NCBI GenBank assembly: GCA_964347765.1
Contig: CAYGAG010000017.1
Location: 1-30,135, forward strand
DNA: 30,135 bases
Direction of reading: 5' to 3'
Source: CAYGAG01 sp964347765
GTDB lineage: Archaea; Thermoproteota; Bathyarchaeia; Bathyarchaeales; Bathycorpusculaceae
Below, in pieces: positions 14,947 through 23,844 of the stretch. The stretch's first letter is position 1, and the number at the start of each line of letters is the position of its first letter. The notes under the pieces were generated by a model, which saw only the letters and a program-made list of their open reading frames with translations, ran no database searches and had not been told where the DNA came from. The position numbers were made by a program, and so were the translations under genes.

Positions 14947-15030
14947 AGCTTTTTCCAAAAGGTTATTTGATATTAGGATTGTTTTTTCATCAGAGCTTTA
15001 TCTGGCTGATAGTGAGAAAGCGAGGGAAAG

Positions 15031-16479
15031 ATGAGAATGTCAGAAACAGGCATTACAGCAAACAAGTCTGAAAATTTCTCCGAATGGTATACGCAAGTGG
15101 TTCAGAAATCTGGGATAGCCGATTATGCGCCAATCAAAGGATGCATAGTCTTTAGAGAAGACTCTTATGCCATCTGGGAAAGAATTCAGGAGATCTTCAA
15201 TGGAATGATTAAGGAGACGGGGCACAGAAATGTATACTTCCCGATTTTCATACCTGAAAGCTTCCTGAAGAAAGAGGCGGAGCACTTTGAAGGTTTCGTA
15301 CCAGAAGTTGCATGGGTCACGATGGGCGGCAGTAATCAACTAGAGGAAAAACTGGCTATCCGTCCTACATCTGAAACAATCATGTACTCTATGTATTCAA
15401 AGTGGATCAGAAGCTGGCGAGACTTGCCTGTAAAACAGAACCAATGGTGCAACATCGTAAGATGGGAGACTAGTGCGACAAAACCATTTCTAAGAACACG
15501 AGAATTCCTGTGGCAAGAAGGACACACAGCTCACGCTACAAAAGAAGAAGCAGACCAAGAAGTCATGGAAATCCTAAACATGTACAAAGACCTGATAGAG
15601 AACTACCTAGCAATCCCTGCGTTGATGGGAAAGAAGACGGAAAGCGAGAAATTCGCGGGTGCTCTGTACACAACCGCACTCGAGGCTTTGATGCCTGACG
15701 GAAAAGTATTGCAGATGGGAACCTCCCACAACCTCGGGCAAAACTTCTCAAAGGTCTTCAAAATCGAATTCATTGGAGAAGACGAAAACGCTCACTACGT
15801 ATGGCAAACATCATGGGGCATAGCAACTCGCCTCATAGGCGCAGTAGTTATGGTTCATGGCGACGACAAAGGATTAGTCTTGCCACCTCGAATCGCACCA
15901 ACACAAGTAGTCGTGATTCCAATACCTTACAAAGGAATCAGTAGAAACAAGATAATGGAGAAAGCAAGAGAAACAAGAGACAAACTCGCGAAGAACAGCA
16001 TAGCCGTCATCCTTGACGATAGGCCGGCATATACCCCTGGCTGGAAATTCAACGACTGGGAACTCAAAGGAACACCTCTGAGAATTGAGATTGGCCCCAG
16101 AGACGTAAAACAGAGACAGATAACCATAGCAAGACGGGACACTTTTGAGAGACTCAACGTGAAAGAAGACGAGACAGTAAGTACTATAACCAAGCTACTA
16201 GGGGAGATTCAAGATAACCTTTTCAAGAGAGCTCAAAGATTCCTGGAAAGCAACATCACAACCGTAGAAGACTACAAGGAATTCAAGGGGACCCTCAAGA
16301 AAAAAGGAGGATTCATTAGAGCAAACTGGTGTTCAGGTCCAACTTGCGAAGAAAAGATAAAAGAAGAAACCGGGGCAACAATAAGACTGATACCCTTTGA
16401 CAAAGAGGACCCATTTTCAGACTGTATACGCTGTGGCAAAAGAGCAAAAGAAGTTGTATACTTCGCCAAAGCATACTAG
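15031..16479 (+). CDS. proS: Prolyl-tRNA synthetase, archaeal/eukaryotic type
   Basis: This 482-residue class II aminoacyl-tRNA synthetase charges tRNA-Pro. Motif 2 is seen in 'RWETSATKPFLRTREFLWQ' and motif 3 in 'HGDDKGLVLPPRIAP'. An anticodon-binding domain follows ('VVVIPIPYKG' onward). The C-terminal domain typical of archaeal and eukaryotic ProRS is present, with Cys residues in 'CSGPTCEEKIKEE' and 'DCIRCGKRA' and a terminal Tyr in 'YFAKAY'. The bacterial INS editing domain is absent. Length matches archaeal ProRS (about 480). ATG at 15031 follows GAGGGAAAG; a second ATG two codons on is an alternative. It converges on AOR 2. Confidence 0.96.
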   Translation: MRMSETGITANKSENFSEWYTQVVQKSGIADYAPIKGCIVFREDSYAIWERIQEIFNGMIKETGHRNVYFPIFIPESFLKKEAEHFEGFVPEVAWVTMGGSNQLEEKLAIRPTSETIMYSMYSKWIRSWRDLPVKQNQWCNIVRWETSATKPFLRTREFLWQEGHTAHATKEEADQEVMEILNMYKDLIENYLAIPALMGKKTESEKFAGALYTTALEALMPDGKVLQMGTSHNLGQNFSKVFKIEFIGEDENAHYVWQTSWGIATRLIGAVVMVHGDDKGLVLPPRIAPTQVVVIPIPYKGISRNKIMEKARETRDKLAKNSIAVILDDRPAYTPGWKFNDWELKGTPLRIEIGPRDVKQRQITIARRDTFERLNVKEDETVSTITKLLGEIQDNLFKRAQRFLESNITTVEDYKEFKGTLKKKGGFIRANWCSGPTCEEKIKEETGATIRLIPFDKEDPFSDCIRCGKRAKEVVYFAKAY

Positions 16480-16524
16480 CGTTGGACTCAGCATGCGTTA
16501 GGCCACGGACATCTTCTAATGCGT

Positions 16525-18642
16525 TTAAGAGCTCTTTAATAGTTTCAGAATTTCAGGGGTATCTATGCCAAGCTCTTTTACCTTCTCGAGGGTCGGAACA
16601 CCTTTAGGGCTCCATCCTCTTCTCTTGTATACAGCATCCTTAAGCCTCTCGTACTCCGCTTCCCGATGTCTTCTTAGGGCTGACAGCTTTTCCCTCGTCG
16701 ACTTGTTCTTCGTGTCAAATCCAATTTTCTCTCTAAGCTGCTTATCATAATGTTCTGCGCGGCTTTCATACTCCTCTTCGGTTACAGGTCCAACCGCTCT
16801 GTAGGGTATATCATCATGTCCGCGAGTGCCAAAACCCATCCTTAGGTTAAAGATTCGTTGAAAGTTGTAGACCTTCTCACTCATTAAGATAAGGTCGTCT
16901 GGTGTCACTTTTCTCCCGGTCACCGCGGAGAAGAATTTGGCGTAGTTCTCCACATGAGCCATTACCTTGGCAGGTTCGGGTGTATACTTGTTATCTTCAG
17001 GCACAATGTCGTTCCAAGGAAGCTTGCATAATCCATTCAAGCCGAACCAAGTGCGGAACATGGGGAACCAATGTAGGGCTTCTGCTTTCTGCTCAAAGGT
17101 GGGCATAAGATTATGTACCATGTCCAAGAAAATCAGCCAAGCTTCATCATGTTGAGGCCCCTTCAACGCGAGTCCATAACCGCCTTGCTGCGCGAGAGAT
17201 TCTTTGGTAACATATTCAGAAAATTCTAGTCCTTTCGCCTCCATACCAATATCGCGCATTATCTTCGGATCTGCACCGTACTTCTCGGCAAAGATTTCAT
17301 TCATTTTGCGTATTCCTTGACCGACGATTACTCCAAAACCCTCACCTCTCGCCATCTGATGAAGGAGCTCCATAGCTGCTTCTTCATTTCCAAAATTCAG
17401 TTCAAGACCGCCAGTGACGCCCTGGTCGATCAGTCCCATCTCATAGCACTCCATGACAAAAGCAGTAGCAGTTCCTAATGAAATGGTGTCTATGCCGTAT
17501 GTGTCACAGTAGAAGTTCATCTCAATCACATGGTCAGCGTTGAATATTCCACAGTTGCTGCCAAGCCCAGCGATAGTCTCGTATTCTGGACCATTCACGA
17601 AGACGCGCTGACCCTTGTATGGACCAGTTTTCAGTTCAAAATCCTTCACACCGTGAGAGCAGGCAACGGGACATCCTACCCAACATCCATCGAAACCGTG
17701 GTGAAACTTCTTCCTATAGACCTCTTCACCAAGCTTTAGAGCTTCAGGATGGCTTCCGAACTTGAAGTTATTTGTAGGAAGCAAGTCGTATTCGTTCATA
17801 ATGTCGACCAAGTGAGTCGTTCCTACAACTGCCATCTGATGTTGTTTTGGATCGAGAGTTCTGATCTCCTTATTGTATGCAGTGCCTATCTGTCTAAGAA
17901 GGTTGAAGTCTGCAGGCTCGTTCGTTTTCGCGGTAAGATTCGAGAATTTAGCCACTATAGCCTTCACTTTTTTGTTTCGAAGAACAGTGCCTAAGCCTCC
18001 TCTTCCAGCCTGTTTATACCTTACAATCTTGCGATGCGAGTCATACCATGAAAAATTTAGACATCCGAACCTCGTATGCTCTGCTCCGCTACCAGCGGAC
18101 ACCACTGAAACGCTACTCTTGTCCTCTCCTCCATATTTCTTCGAAAGAATCTCGGCTAGAAGATGTGTTTGGGAGGGTAGGCTTTCAGCGTTTTCCACAA
18201 TTACTTTTCCTTCGTCTCCATCGATAAAAATCACTACTTCTGACTTAGCTTTTCCCTGTATTTCTAGAGCGTCCCATCCCGAGAATTTCAGGTAAGGTCC
18301 AAAGTATCCGCCGACATTGGAATCCATCACCGAGTCTGTTAGGGGCGAGATTGAGACGACTATGCTTTTGCCACTTCCCGGGTATATAGGAGTGCCGCCA
18401 AGTGGGCCACATGCGATGCATATCTCGTTTTCCTCCTCGTCCCATTTAGCGATGCGATCCTTGGGCAAGGCATTCCACAGAAGCCAGAGGTCGAAGCCCC
18501 GGCCACCGATGAACGTATCTTTCATAAACCGAGTGACGGATTTGCTCTTGACTTGGTTCTCTGTAAGGTTCACGTATAGTGTTCTGTTGTTGTATCCCTT
18601 CTCAACTTTCCCCAGAGAGTATGTGAACTCTACAAATGTCAA
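16525..18642 (-). CDS. Aldehyde ferredoxin oxidoreductase family protein (AOR 2)
   Basis: This 705-residue protein is a second, longer tungsten/molybdenum bis-pterin AOR family member. It has the N-terminal 'GYNNRTLYVNLTENQV' and 'FIGGRGFDLWLLW' elements, a pterin-binding 'GCPVACSHG' region and the family C-terminus. Putative Fe-S ligands are Cys320, Cys324 and Cys328 (CX3CX3C, where Pyrococcus AOR has CX2CX3C) and Cys539 in 'NGLCKLPW'. The last 90 residues are highly charged and end in 'RRGWSPKGVPTLEKVKELG', a common AOR tail. There is no ferredoxin gene beside it, unlike AOR 1. TTG start, with GGTGAT 5 nt upstream and a TATA box at 18682-18689. Substrate unknown. Confidence 0.9.
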   Translation of the reverse strand: MTFVEFTYSLGKVEKGYNNRTLYVNLTENQVKSKSVTRFMKDTFIGGRGFDLWLLWNALPKDRIAKWDEEENEICIACGPLGGTPIYPGSGKSIVVSISPLTDSVMDSNVGGYFGPYLKFSGWDALEIQGKAKSEVVIFIDGDEGKVIVENAESLPSQTHLLAEILSKKYGGEDKSSVSVVSAGSGAEHTRFGCLNFSWYDSHRKIVRYKQAGRGGLGTVLRNKKVKAIVAKFSNLTAKTNEPADFNLLRQIGTAYNKEIRTLDPKQHQMAVVGTTHLVDIMNEYDLLPTNNFKFGSHPEALKLGEEVYRKKFHHGFDGCWVGCPVACSHGVKDFELKTGPYKGQRVFVNGPEYETIAGLGSNCGIFNADHVIEMNFYCDTYGIDTISLGTATAFVMECYEMGLIDQGVTGGLELNFGNEEAAMELLHQMARGEGFGVIVGQGIRKMNEIFAEKYGADPKIMRDIGMEAKGLEFSEYVTKESLAQQGGYGLALKGPQHDEAWLIFLDMVHNLMPTFEQKAEALHWFPMFRTWFGLNGLCKLPWNDIVPEDNKYTPEPAKVMAHVENYAKFFSAVTGRKVTPDDLILMSEKVYNFQRIFNLRMGFGTRGHDDIPYRAVGPVTEEEYESRAEHYDKQLREKIGFDTKNKSTREKLSALRRHREAEYERLKDAVYKRRGWSPKGVPTLEKVKELGIDTPEILKLLKSS

Positions 18643-18681
18643 CCTTAATCACCGATTGGAAAGTTAGCTAACTTGTCTAAC

Positions 18682-18689
18682 GTTATAAG
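18682..18689 (-). promoter_or_regulatory. Box A promoter of AOR 2
   Basis: The minus-strand CTTATAAC predicts transcription from about 18660. The leader then contains CGGTGATT, a good Shine-Dalgarno for the TTG start at 18642. Confidence 0.5.
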
Positions 18690-18801
18690 CATTCGCTTGT
18701 TCACACACCGGTTTCCAACATGGTCGATAGATGATGACTCTCTCTCGCTTTTCCTTAGAACTGCTGATTGATCATACGTGAAACTTGTGCATGACAAAGA
18801 A

Positions 18802-18809
18802 TTTTATAG
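18802..18809 (+). promoter_or_regulatory. Box A promoter of proC
   Basis: TTTTATAG lies 52 nt before the TTG start and predicts transcription from about 18832. GGAGCAGGA in the leader supplies the ribosome-binding site. Confidence 0.5.
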
Positions 18810-18853
18810 ATGCTTGGTAGATATGACGTAAACAAAGTCGGAGCAGGACTGTC

Positions 18854-19672
18854 TTGAATGAACACAAACCCAAACTAGCGATCATCGGCGCTGGCAAGAT
18901 GGGTGAAGCAATGATTTCGGGCTTTCTAAAGTCAGGCAATTATGGACCCCAGGATGTGCAGGTCTTTGAGATACTCGAAAGCCGAAGTAGGTACATGAGA
19001 GAAGCATACAAAGTAAAATGCGTAGCTGATGCAAAGGAAGCGGCGTCCTTTGCAGACCTTACGATAATCGCTGTAAAGCCTCGACACGTAAAGGCTGTCT
19101 TGCAGCAAGTTGCGCCAATAATGGGGCCTGGCAAAATAGTGGTTTCCATAGCGGCTGGCGTCGAATTGGAGTTTCTGAGAAAGTACTTGCCAGAGCATAC
19201 GCCTGTTGTACGGATAATGCCAAATATAGCCTGCCAAGTAGGAGAAGCTATGATAGCTATCTGCCCATCTGAAAACACGAAAAAGGATGAGCTGAAAATG
19301 GTGACTGACACGCTCTCATCATTAGGACACGTCATAGAGCTTGAAGAGAAATACTTGAACTTGGCGACAGGCTTGGTAGGAAGTGGACCTGCATACATAT
19401 ACCTGATAATAGAAGCCTTAGCTGATGCGGGTGTTAGACTCGGTTTGCCGAAAAATGTCTCAACACTGCTGGCAGCGCAAACCACTCTTGGCGCCGCTAA
19501 AATGGTTGTTGAGACAGGAGAGCACCCAGCCATACTCAAAGATTTAGTCGCCACTCCCGCTGGCACAACGGTTGAAGGACTACTTGCCCTTGAGGAAGGC
19601 AGACTTAGGGCAGTGATAGTAGGAGCTGTGACAAAAGCAGCAGAAAGAGCAAGACAACTACAGCCTGCATGA
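18854..19672 (+). CDS. proC: Pyrroline-5-carboxylate reductase
   Basis: This 272-residue NAD(P)H enzyme makes proline from pyrroline-5-carboxylate. Residues 9-17 (AIIGAGKMG) form the dinucleotide-binding loop and 'IMPNIACQVG' (121-130) is conserved. 'GSGPAYIYLIIEALADAG' (from 176) and 'ATPAGTTVEGL' (233-243) are the P5CR signature in the dimerisation domain. Length equals that of E. coli ProC (269). The start is TTG at 18854 because no in-frame ATG precedes the Rossmann strand; the ATG four bases on is in another frame. A GNRA-type hairpin overlaps the stop codon. It lies 2.4 kb from proS but is not in an operon with it. Confidence 0.95.
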   Translation: MNEHKPKLAIIGAGKMGEAMISGFLKSGNYGPQDVQVFEILESRSRYMREAYKVKCVADAKEAASFADLTIIAVKPRHVKAVLQQVAPIMGPGKIVVSIAAGVELEFLRKYLPEHTPVVRIMPNIACQVGEAMIAICPSENTKKDELKMVTDTLSSLGHVIELEEKYLNLATGLVGSGPAYIYLIIEALADAGVRLGLPKNVSTLLAAQTTLGAAKMVVETGEHPAILKDLVATPAGTTVEGLLALEEGRLRAVIVGAVTKAAERARQLQPA

Positions 19673-19697
19673 AAATGCAGAGTCACGCATTTCATGC
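19665..19697 (+). terminator. Hairpin with GAAA tetraloop on the proC stop codon
   Basis: CTGCAT-GAAA-ATGCAG (19665-19680) is a perfect 6-bp stem capped by a GNRA tetraloop, and the TGA stop (19670-19672) lies within it. An alternative, longer stem pairs GCATGAAAATGC (19667-19678) with GCATTTCATGC (19687-19697), one base bulged. Either could stabilise the 3' end or assist termination; there is no T-tract. Confidence 0.5.
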
Positions 19698-19878
19698 TGA
19701 GTTGATGTCTGCTAAGCAACGAATGTAGCAACACTATATCAGATCATGACGTTCTTGAGACAACAGCGTTTATGAGTCACCAATAGCACTAGAACGGTGC
19801 CTAACGAACAATGCGAAGTCTGCTAATCTAGGTGAGAGAACACTTATCTATTTCCAGGGAATATCAGATAGGACAAAC

Positions 19879-21576
19879 TTGAAGGATCAAGGGAGCAATA
19901 TGCGTTTATTGAGCAGCGTGAAAGCAGTTTCGACTATCTTATTCATTATAATAATTTTGTGTTCCGTTATTATTGGAGGCCTAATGGCATATCTGTTTGT
20001 CATGGCGAATTACTACAACATGCCCGAAGACACAACTTTGCTTGTGGTCGAAGATAGCGTATTCCCAATCTACAATGCCAGGTATTTCAACGTAACGATT
20101 CTCAACCCTTCAAACTCAGTCTCGGATGCGAATATTACAGCTATCCGCTTGAACGTTGAAGAAAAGAAAGAGGTATATAACATCACAGAGGCTGAACCAA
20201 TTCTGCCCTATCTGCTTAGAAGAGGAACAAGGCAGACTTTCAGATGTGAGAAGAACTGGAGCAACTTCACAGGCCAAGTCGTAAAGATTGAACCTGTAGC
20301 AGAAAATGTTTCAACAACACGCTACTCATGCACGACTCCAAAAGTAAGGCTAACGATAGTACCAAGTTTCGACGCTTCTATAGGCGTAGGCTCCTTTAAC
20401 CTAACGATAGCGAATGCCGCTGAATCTATCATAAACCTAACAATCTCAGAAATAAATCTACTTGGGATGCCAATAAATGAAAATGTTACTCCAACACTCC
20501 CACATCTTCTGAATCCCGGTGAGACTGAGACATTTCTATGTAGCTGGAACTGGGAGAATTATCTGACATTAACAATCACCGTCAAGACAGAAGAAGGCTA
20601 TCAAACGTCGTACGTAGCAGAGGAACTTCCTTATGCCGTCGTTTACATAGACGAAATCAGGTTTGACGACATAGACTCGAACTATTTCGATCTGACAGTT
20701 GCCAATTCGGAAGACTCTACATCATCCGTGACCTTGACATCGATAAACCTAACACTACAAGATGGAAAGATTGTGCCAATCAACATCACCATACCTCCAT
20801 TAACAGAAGTTTTACTGATCACACCAAACCATTCTGAGATTTTCAAATGTCTCTGGGACTGGACAGCGTATCGAAACAAGACCATTGCAGTGAATTGTTA
20901 CACTGGAGAAGGGTTCACAATACCTAGCAAGAATGTGACGACTCCTTCAAACATTGTCTGGAATCTGACAAGCGTAGAATTTGATCTGGACTTCTTAGGA
21001 AACTTCTCAGTAGAGGTCGCGAATGCCCAAGTCTCTCTTCAGAATCTCACCATCGCCCGAATGGAGTTTAACGGAACTGAGGTTACAATTGAATCGGAGG
21101 AAGTTCCAATAGCTGAGGAAAGATTGTTTAACTGTACCTTTGATTGGAAAGACTACAAGGGAACGACTGCTAACATAACAGTTGTAGCTGATGATGGATC
21201 TGAGATTTCTAGAATGGTGGCTATACCTTCTGTGGGATTGAAGATGTATAACATTATGATTAGCGAAGCGGATATTCCGGAATTCAACTTGACGCGACCA
21301 TACATAAACTTCACAGTTTCAAACTCAGAGAACTCCGACGAGAATGTGACGATTACAGAGATAATGCTAGTGACGAAAAACAGTACTTACATGATATACG
21401 GTGCCTTAACACACCCAGAGATTCCCTTAGAAGGATATCTCTTGGCAATAGGGGAAAAAGCGGCATTTGCATATCTGTGGGATTGGGATTACATTGGTTC
21501 AGACCTGACAATTACGGTTCACACCGCAGAAGGTTTTCAGGTGTCAGAAACGGTGTATCCTTCATTTCCTTCTTGA
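19879..21576 (+). CDS. Membrane-anchored surface protein with five repeats
   Basis: This 565-residue protein has one N-terminal membrane anchor (about 17-43) and an extracytoplasmic remainder. That part has five repeats of roughly 95-110 residues (about 55-150, 150-247, 248-352, 353-450, 451-565). Each opens with an F-N-(V/L)-T-(I/V)-x-N strand, continues through 'NxTI..I' and ends in a 'F.C.W(D/N)W..Y' box followed by 'T.EG(F/Y)', a beta-sandwich-like pattern. About two dozen N-x-S/T sequons imply heavy N-glycosylation. One Cys per repeat precedes the Trp box in repeats 1-4; in repeat 5 it is replaced (FAYLWDW). I recognise no named family; an S-layer-associated or cell-surface role is inferred. 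TTG at 19879 or ATG at 19900 may be the start. Confidence 0.8.
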   Translation: MKDQGSNMRLLSSVKAVSTILFIIIILCSVIIGGLMAYLFVMANYYNMPEDTTLLVVEDSVFPIYNARYFNVTILNPSNSVSDANITAIRLNVEEKKEVYNITEAEPILPYLLRRGTRQTFRCEKNWSNFTGQVVKIEPVAENVSTTRYSCTTPKVRLTIVPSFDASIGVGSFNLTIANAAESIINLTISEINLLGMPINENVTPTLPHLLNPGETETFLCSWNWENYLTLTITVKTEEGYQTSYVAEELPYAVVYIDEIRFDDIDSNYFDLTVANSEDSTSSVTLTSINLTLQDGKIVPINITIPPLTEVLLITPNHSEIFKCLWDWTAYRNKTIAVNCYTGEGFTIPSKNVTTPSNIVWNLTSVEFDLDFLGNFSVEVANAQVSLQNLTIARMEFNGTEVTIESEEVPIAEERLFNCTFDWKDYKGTTANITVVADDGSEISRMVAIPSVGLKMYNIMISEADIPEFNLTRPYINFTVSNSENSDENVTITEIMLVTKNSTYMIYGALTHPEIPLEGYLLAIGEKAAFAYLWDWDYIGSDLTITVHTAEGFQVSETVYPSFPS

Positions 21577-21637
21577 CAAATCTTATTTTCATCCTTCGAC
21601 AATAAGACCAACCCGCAGAGGGGAGAGATTTGATGAC

Positions 21638-22834
21638 ATGAGAGTTACGGAAAGAGTTCAGGCAATTGAATACGCTATCAGAGATGTCATTGTCTATGCG
21701 AAGCGACTTTCGAAATCAGGGAAGAGAATATATTATCTGAATATAGGAGACCCTGTTGCATTTGATTTCGACACTCCTGAACATGTGAAAGAGGCTTTAG
21801 CAAAGGCTGTTAAAGAAGGAGCGAATTCTTACTCACCTTCAGAAGGACTGCTGGAACTTAGGCAAGCCATATGCGAGAAAGAGAAGAGGGTTAATGATCT
21901 ACATCTCTCTGCAGACAACATAATCGTCACGACTGGAATCTCTGAAGGCATACAGATGCTTATGGCAGCAATCGTTGACTCTGGGGATGAGATACTTCTT
22001 CCAGGACCGACTTATCCACCCTATATTTCATTCGCCAAGTTCTTCGGTGGAAAACCGGTCACCTACAAAACTACACAGGAGAATAGCTGGCAACCAGATA
22101 TTGATGACCTAAGAAATAAGGTCTCCGAAAAAACTCGGGCAATTGTGATCATCAATCCGAATAACCCATGCGGCGCTCTGTACGAGGAAAAAACCGTCAG
22201 GGCAATCATAGATCTGGCAGGCGAAAGCAACGTTCCGATTGTGTCAGACGAAATATATGACCAGATCGTGTTTGATAAAGAATTTGTTAGCACAAGTCAT
22301 TTGTCCAAAGACATCCCGGTCATCGGGTTGAATGGTTTCTCAAAGGCGTATCTGATGACTGGATGGAGGCTTGGTTACATGTATTTCCACCAGCAAAACA
22401 ATGAGCTGCAGGAGTTGAAACAATGCGTCGAAAAAGAGGCCAGGATAAGATTGTGTGCAAACACTCCTGTCCAGAAAGCTGGGACTGCAGCTCTTACCGG
22501 ACCGCAGGGTCATGTCAAAGAGATGGCCAAAAAGCTTAGAAAGCGAAGGGACTATGCTTGGAAAAGGTTGAACGAGATAGATGGAATCAGCTGCACGAAG
22601 CCGGAGGCAGCTTTCTACGTCTTCCCAAAGATACACGATGTCGGAGGTTCATGGAAGACAGATCGAGAATTCGTGTTAAACCTTCTGAATGAAACAGGCG
22701 TTCTTTTCGTCCACGGATCTGGTTTTGATCCTATCTATGGAGCAGGACATTTCCGGGGAGTCTTTCTCCCACCACTCGGAATCCTCGAGGAAGCCTTCAA
22801 CAAAGTAGAGCTCTTCATGAAACAAAAAAGATAG
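21638..22834 (+). CDS. Class I/II aminotransferase, alanine-aminotransferase-like
   Basis: This 398-residue fold-type I PLP enzyme resembles archaeal AlaAT/AspAT subgroup I-gamma proteins. Seen are 'YLNIGDPVAFDFDTP' (33-47), 'NSYSPSEGLLELR' (63-75), 'NPNNPCG' (173-179), 'SDEIYD' (203-208), 'GFSKAYLMTGWRLGY' with the PLP lysine at 236 and Arg244, and the substrate-binding Arg region near the C-terminus. In Pyrococcus the similar enzyme makes alanine from pyruvate and glutamate as a sink in amino-acid fermentation; aspartate or aromatic substrates cannot be excluded. ATG start; GGGGAGAG upstream is the ribosome-binding site. It is convergent with ilvE, 35 nt apart. Confidence 0.88.
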   Translation: MRVTERVQAIEYAIRDVIVYAKRLSKSGKRIYYLNIGDPVAFDFDTPEHVKEALAKAVKEGANSYSPSEGLLELRQAICEKEKRVNDLHLSADNIIVTTGISEGIQMLMAAIVDSGDEILLPGPTYPPYISFAKFFGGKPVTYKTTQENSWQPDIDDLRNKVSEKTRAIVIINPNNPCGALYEEKTVRAIIDLAGESNVPIVSDEIYDQIVFDKEFVSTSHLSKDIPVIGLNGFSKAYLMTGWRLGYMYFHQQNNELQELKQCVEKEARIRLCANTPVQKAGTAALTGPQGHVKEMAKKLRKRRDYAWKRLNEIDGISCTKPEAAFYVFPKIHDVGGSWKTDREFVLNLLNETGVLFVHGSGFDPIYGAGHFRGVFLPPLGILEEAFNKVELFMKQKR

Positions 22835-22869
22835 AAGGGGCGTATCCAGCTGTTCTTCGTCTACTCAGC

Positions 22870-23760
22870 CTATTCGTATATGGGGACCCCTTCTCTGGGG
22901 TCTTTGACAACCTTCTCAAATTCTTGCATCAGATGCCGTGTTATGGTTCCAGGCTTTCCGTTCCCTATCTTTCTCTTGTTCACTTCCACAATTGGGATGA
23001 TCTCTGCTGCTGTGCCGGTGAAGAAAGCTTCATCAGACGTGAATAAGTCAGTAGGTGTAATAGTCCTTTCCACGGCCTTGTAGCCAAGCTTTTCTGCCAA
23101 CTTCATAACTGCATTCCTTGTGATTCCGATTAGCGCGCCCGTAGATGTTGGAGGGGTCAGGATCCTCCCACTTTCTACAGTAAAAAGGTTTTCAGCCACG
23201 CCTTCGCTTATGTGACCATTCTTGTCCAAGCATATCGCTTCGTCGACACCACTGACGTTGGCTTCGATCTTTCCCAATATGCTGTTCAGATAATTCAGTG
23301 ACTTGACTTCATGTGAAGTAGCGTCTACGGGGTCTCTCTTCACCCATACAATCATGGCTCTAATGCCGTTTGTTTTCGGCTCTCCTGAATGAAGCTTAAT
23401 CGCATCAGTTATGATTATGACGGTTGGTTTTGGGCACTTCCTAGGATCTAAGCCTAGGTCGCCAACACCTCTTGTGACAACTAGGCGTATGTAGGCGTCC
23501 CGCAATTTATTCTTCCGCAGAGTCTCCAGAACTGCATTTATCATTTCATCTTTTGTCGATGGGATGGCAAGCATGATTACACAAGCTGAACGATACAGTC
23601 TATCGATGTGTTCTTTAAGTTTGAATACAATGCCATCATACGCGCGTATTCCTTCAAAAACGCCGTCTCCATACAGAAGGCCATGATCATAGACTGAGAT
23701 CTTAGCTTGCGATTTTGGATAGTATGTTCCATCTATGTTGATGACTAGCTCCTTATCCAA
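22870..23760 (-). CDS. ilvE: Branched-chain amino acid aminotransferase
   Basis: This 296-residue class IV (D-amino-acid-transaminase fold) PLP enzyme interconverts Val/Leu/Ile with their 2-oxo acids. Visible are 'SVYDHGLLYGDGVFEGIRAY' (from 22), Lys153 in 'VKSLNYLNSILGK' as Schiff-base lysine, 'DEAICLDKNGHISEG' (173-187) with the catalytic-region glutamate, and 'GITRNAVM' (212-219). The YGDGVFEG(I)R and SLNYL features favour IlvE over 4-amino-4-deoxychorismate lyase or D-amino-acid transaminase. TTG start with GGAGG 8 nt upstream and a TATA box at 23804-23813, so it has its own promoter though it follows thrS by 84 nt. Confidence 0.92.
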   Translation of the reverse strand: MDKELVINIDGTYYPKSQAKISVYDHGLLYGDGVFEGIRAYDGIVFKLKEHIDRLYRSACVIMLAIPSTKDEMINAVLETLRKNKLRDAYIRLVVTRGVGDLGLDPRKCPKPTVIIITDAIKLHSGEPKTNGIRAMIVWVKRDPVDATSHEVKSLNYLNSILGKIEANVSGVDEAICLDKNGHISEGVAENLFTVESGRILTPPTSTGALIGITRNAVMKLAEKLGYKAVERTITPTDLFTSDEAFFTGTAAEIIPIVEVNKRKIGNGKPGTITRHLMQEFEKVVKDPREGVPIYE

Positions 23761-23803
23761 GCTCTATCCTCCGTACTTGGATTTAATGTATCAGATTAAG
23801 CTT

Positions 23804-23813
23804 TGATATATTC
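23804..23813 (-). promoter_or_regulatory. Box A promoter of ilvE
   Basis: The minus-strand GAATATATCA predicts transcription from about 23783, 23 nt before the TTG, with the strong Shine-Dalgarno CGGAGGAT in the leader. Confidence 0.5.
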
Positions 23814-23844
23814 TTTTGTAGAAAGCTGAGTGTTTTCAACATTA

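Noticed and set aside
14905..14950. Possible tRNA upstream of proS.
   Set aside because: No T-arm consensus (GTTCRA) and no cloverleaf; the segment only contains a micro-ORF.
14776..14958. 60-codon minus-strand ORF between the lysine mini-ORF and proS.
   Set aside because: It runs through the proS TATA box, lacks a ribosome site, and has no family resemblance.
18731..18770. Possible C/D box sRNA: ATGATGA followed by CTGA upstream of proC.
   Set aside because: Only one C-like and one D-like box, no C'/D' pair, and it lies inside a divergent promoter region.
18940..19734. 264-codon ORF antisense to proC.
   Set aside because: It is the shadow of proC, whose P5CR motifs are unambiguous.
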